Program-made: the position numbers and the translations under genes
NCBI RefSeq assembly: GCF_025370935.1
Contig: NC_133485.1
Span: 4,299,107 to 4,363,106 of the forward strand
Length of the DNA: 64,000 nucleotides
Source of the DNA: Choristoneura fumiferana
Taxonomy: Eukaryota; Arthropoda; Insecta; Lepidoptera; Tortricidae
Direction: 5' to 3'
Part shown: positions 62,631 to 64,000 of the stretch, piece by piece
Layout of the letters: the number at the start of each line of letters is the position of its first letter
How positions within the stretch are numbered: position 1 is the stretch's first letter
The notes under the pieces: model-generated
Seen by the model: only the letters and a program-made list of their open reading frames with translations
Told to the model about the DNA's origin: nothing
Databases searched by the model: none

Positions 62631-63847
62631 TGGGTGTGTGCATTTGTTTGTACTAAAAATGTTGCTAGGCTAATTCAGCTGCGTTGTCAGTGGGCGTTTT
62701 TGTTTGATGGGGTTGGTACAAAAAAATAATCGTGCAAGATCTATGAAGCTAGTAACATTGGCGAAGGTATTTCTTATACGAACCCCAAATACAACAGTGC
62801 GGCATTTTGTAGTATTTTTACTGGTATGATATGTATGCACGTTAGGACCGTGTTCGTATCTTATTATAAGTTTTGTTGTACTTTACGAATGCAAGTTCTG
62901 TTTTACCTGTATTATAGTTATTAAAAAATCATTGCAAAAATGTGAGGGACGAGAGTATTTAAAAAAGAAAAATCCAAGAATTATTTTGTAATTTTTATAA
63001 TCTTTTATAAAAAGTTGTACCCCAAATGTAGATAATTATAATTAGTATTAAATTATCCGTCCATTAAAACACGATATTATGCTAACATTCTATGTCTGTT
63101 CAATTTTTTATATGAATTTATACATCACTTTTAATAAGAGGTTGTGCTGAAGCAATTTAATTGCTTTGGGTATGTATTAAATTATTTTTTAAGAAAAATA
63201 ATATTTTGTATAAAATTTAGGTATTTTTAAGCATCAAATTTAACTGTATCGTCACCATTATTTTATTTATCACTCCATAAAAGTAAAAATCACTTAAACT
63301 TCTTGTTTCGAATTACATGTTACCGAAAAAACATTATTTTATTAAAAAAATAATGATTCACATACGTCACAGCTTTACAGCATGAGAAATGTTCTGAGAT
63401 GCCAATTTTCTTTTTCATCACACTTGCTCGTCAATGATGTTATTCCATGCCTGTATATTAAAGGGCAATAGCCTCAATTGTTCCCGCGGGAACTATGGAT
63501 TTACGTATAGTTTTTCTCCCCAAGGGAGTTATGACTTTAGTTTTAAAAAGTTAGTAGGTTAAAGGGTAATGACTTCAGACTAAAGAGGTTTCAAGTCAGC
63601 CAACGTTTTATTTATACATCTTTAAAATTTAGCTATAACCCAATTTTATGCCTTAAAAATTTGCCACACCTCATGAATCTTCGTTATTTTTATTTTTAAA
63701 ATTTAAATCAAATTGTTTTGCAATAATTTTAGTAAATATTTTTTTAAGTATGTTGGAACAATATGGCCGTAACACCATTCGAATTCCACACTAAACACAG
63801 TTCTTAGCATTATCTCTGGTAGACGACTCGAAAAGTGACAATCAGGG
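62631..63847. other. Downstream DNA without a recognised gene
   Basis: AT-rich. A reverse fragment of the GGGATAAAAACTATCC-type repeat may lie at 63478-63545. A longer Hillarin 3'UTR is possible here. Confidence 0.5.
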
Positions 63848-63968
63848 GGGCTACTACGAAATTCGAAAATCGAAGTTCATATCGTTTTCCTGACGCTAAC
63901 ATTATTTAATACGAGAGTGAGAGGGACGGTACGATACGAACTTCGATTTTCTAATTTTGTAGTAGCCC
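63848..63968. mobile_element. Foldback element, 'CGAAGTTCGTATCG' family, copy 3
   Basis: GGGCTACTACGAAATTCGAA at the left and its near-complement ending GTAGTAGCCC. The inner word GAGAGGGACGGTACGATACG is shared with 13018-13271. Confidence 0.85.
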
Positions 63969-64000
63969 GCTGTATTGGCGGGTAGCCATTATTTTATTCA

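Noticed and set aside
1..64000. CRISPR array, prophage or bacterial operon
   Set aside because: No regularly spaced palindromic repeats with unique spacers and no prokaryotic genes; all coding DNA is split by spliceosomal introns or is a eukaryotic mitochondrial-targeted enzyme.

Overview
This window is nuclear DNA from an insect, most likely a moth or butterfly. It is AT-rich, its coding exons have GT...AG introns, and about half of the recognisable non-coding sequence is typically lepidopteran: tRNA-derived SINEs, 5'-truncated RTE-type LINE tails ending in GATGAT runs, many small foldback (MITE-like) elements, and the dispersed repeat reading CCGCGACTTCGTCCGCG / GGGATAAAAACTATCCTATG. I see no prokaryotic, viral, CRISPR or rRNA sequence and no intact transposase or reverse transcriptase.

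Two protein genes can be supported. The first is a Hillarin orthologue (LIM domain, coiled coil, KY/transglutaminase-like domain) on the + strand. I built it by hand from 14 coding exons between 12079 and 62354. The joined CDS is 2,430 nt (809 codons plus stop), every junction is GT/AG, and the phase is kept throughout. A probable poly(A) signal lies at 62601. The second is MCCC2 (methylcrotonoyl-CoA carboxylase beta chain), a 557-codon single-exon gene on the - strand at 50986-52659. It lies wholly inside the 28.6-kb third intron of Hillarin, in opposite orientation.

Layout: 1-12.0 kb is upstream DNA with no convincing gene, holding several foldback elements, a nested one at 6961-7492 among them. 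12.0-26.6 kb carries Hillarin exons 1-3 (LIM domain and linker) split by repeat-filled introns. 26.6-55.1 kb is the giant intron 3, with MCCC2 near its 3' end and a 25-bp minisatellite at 48204. 55.1-62.4 kb holds exons 4-14 (coiled coil, KY/TG-like domain, C-terminal region) in short introns, which contain LINE and MITE insertions and a decayed duplicate of exon 9. 62.4-64 kb is 3'UTR and downstream DNA.

The two genes are not obviously linked in function. Hillarin is a cytoskeleton-associated protein (septin/cytokinesis partner in flies, relative of muscle KY). MCCC2 is a mitochondrial leucine-degradation enzyme subunit. Their association is positional (nested, antisense). The points most worth a second look are the apparent loss of all three catalytic-triad positions in the KY/TG-like domain, the decayed exon-9 duplication, the intronless nested MCCC2, the nested foldback elements, and a cluster of CTAGGTTT motifs on both strands. 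I did not find a clearly new biological system.
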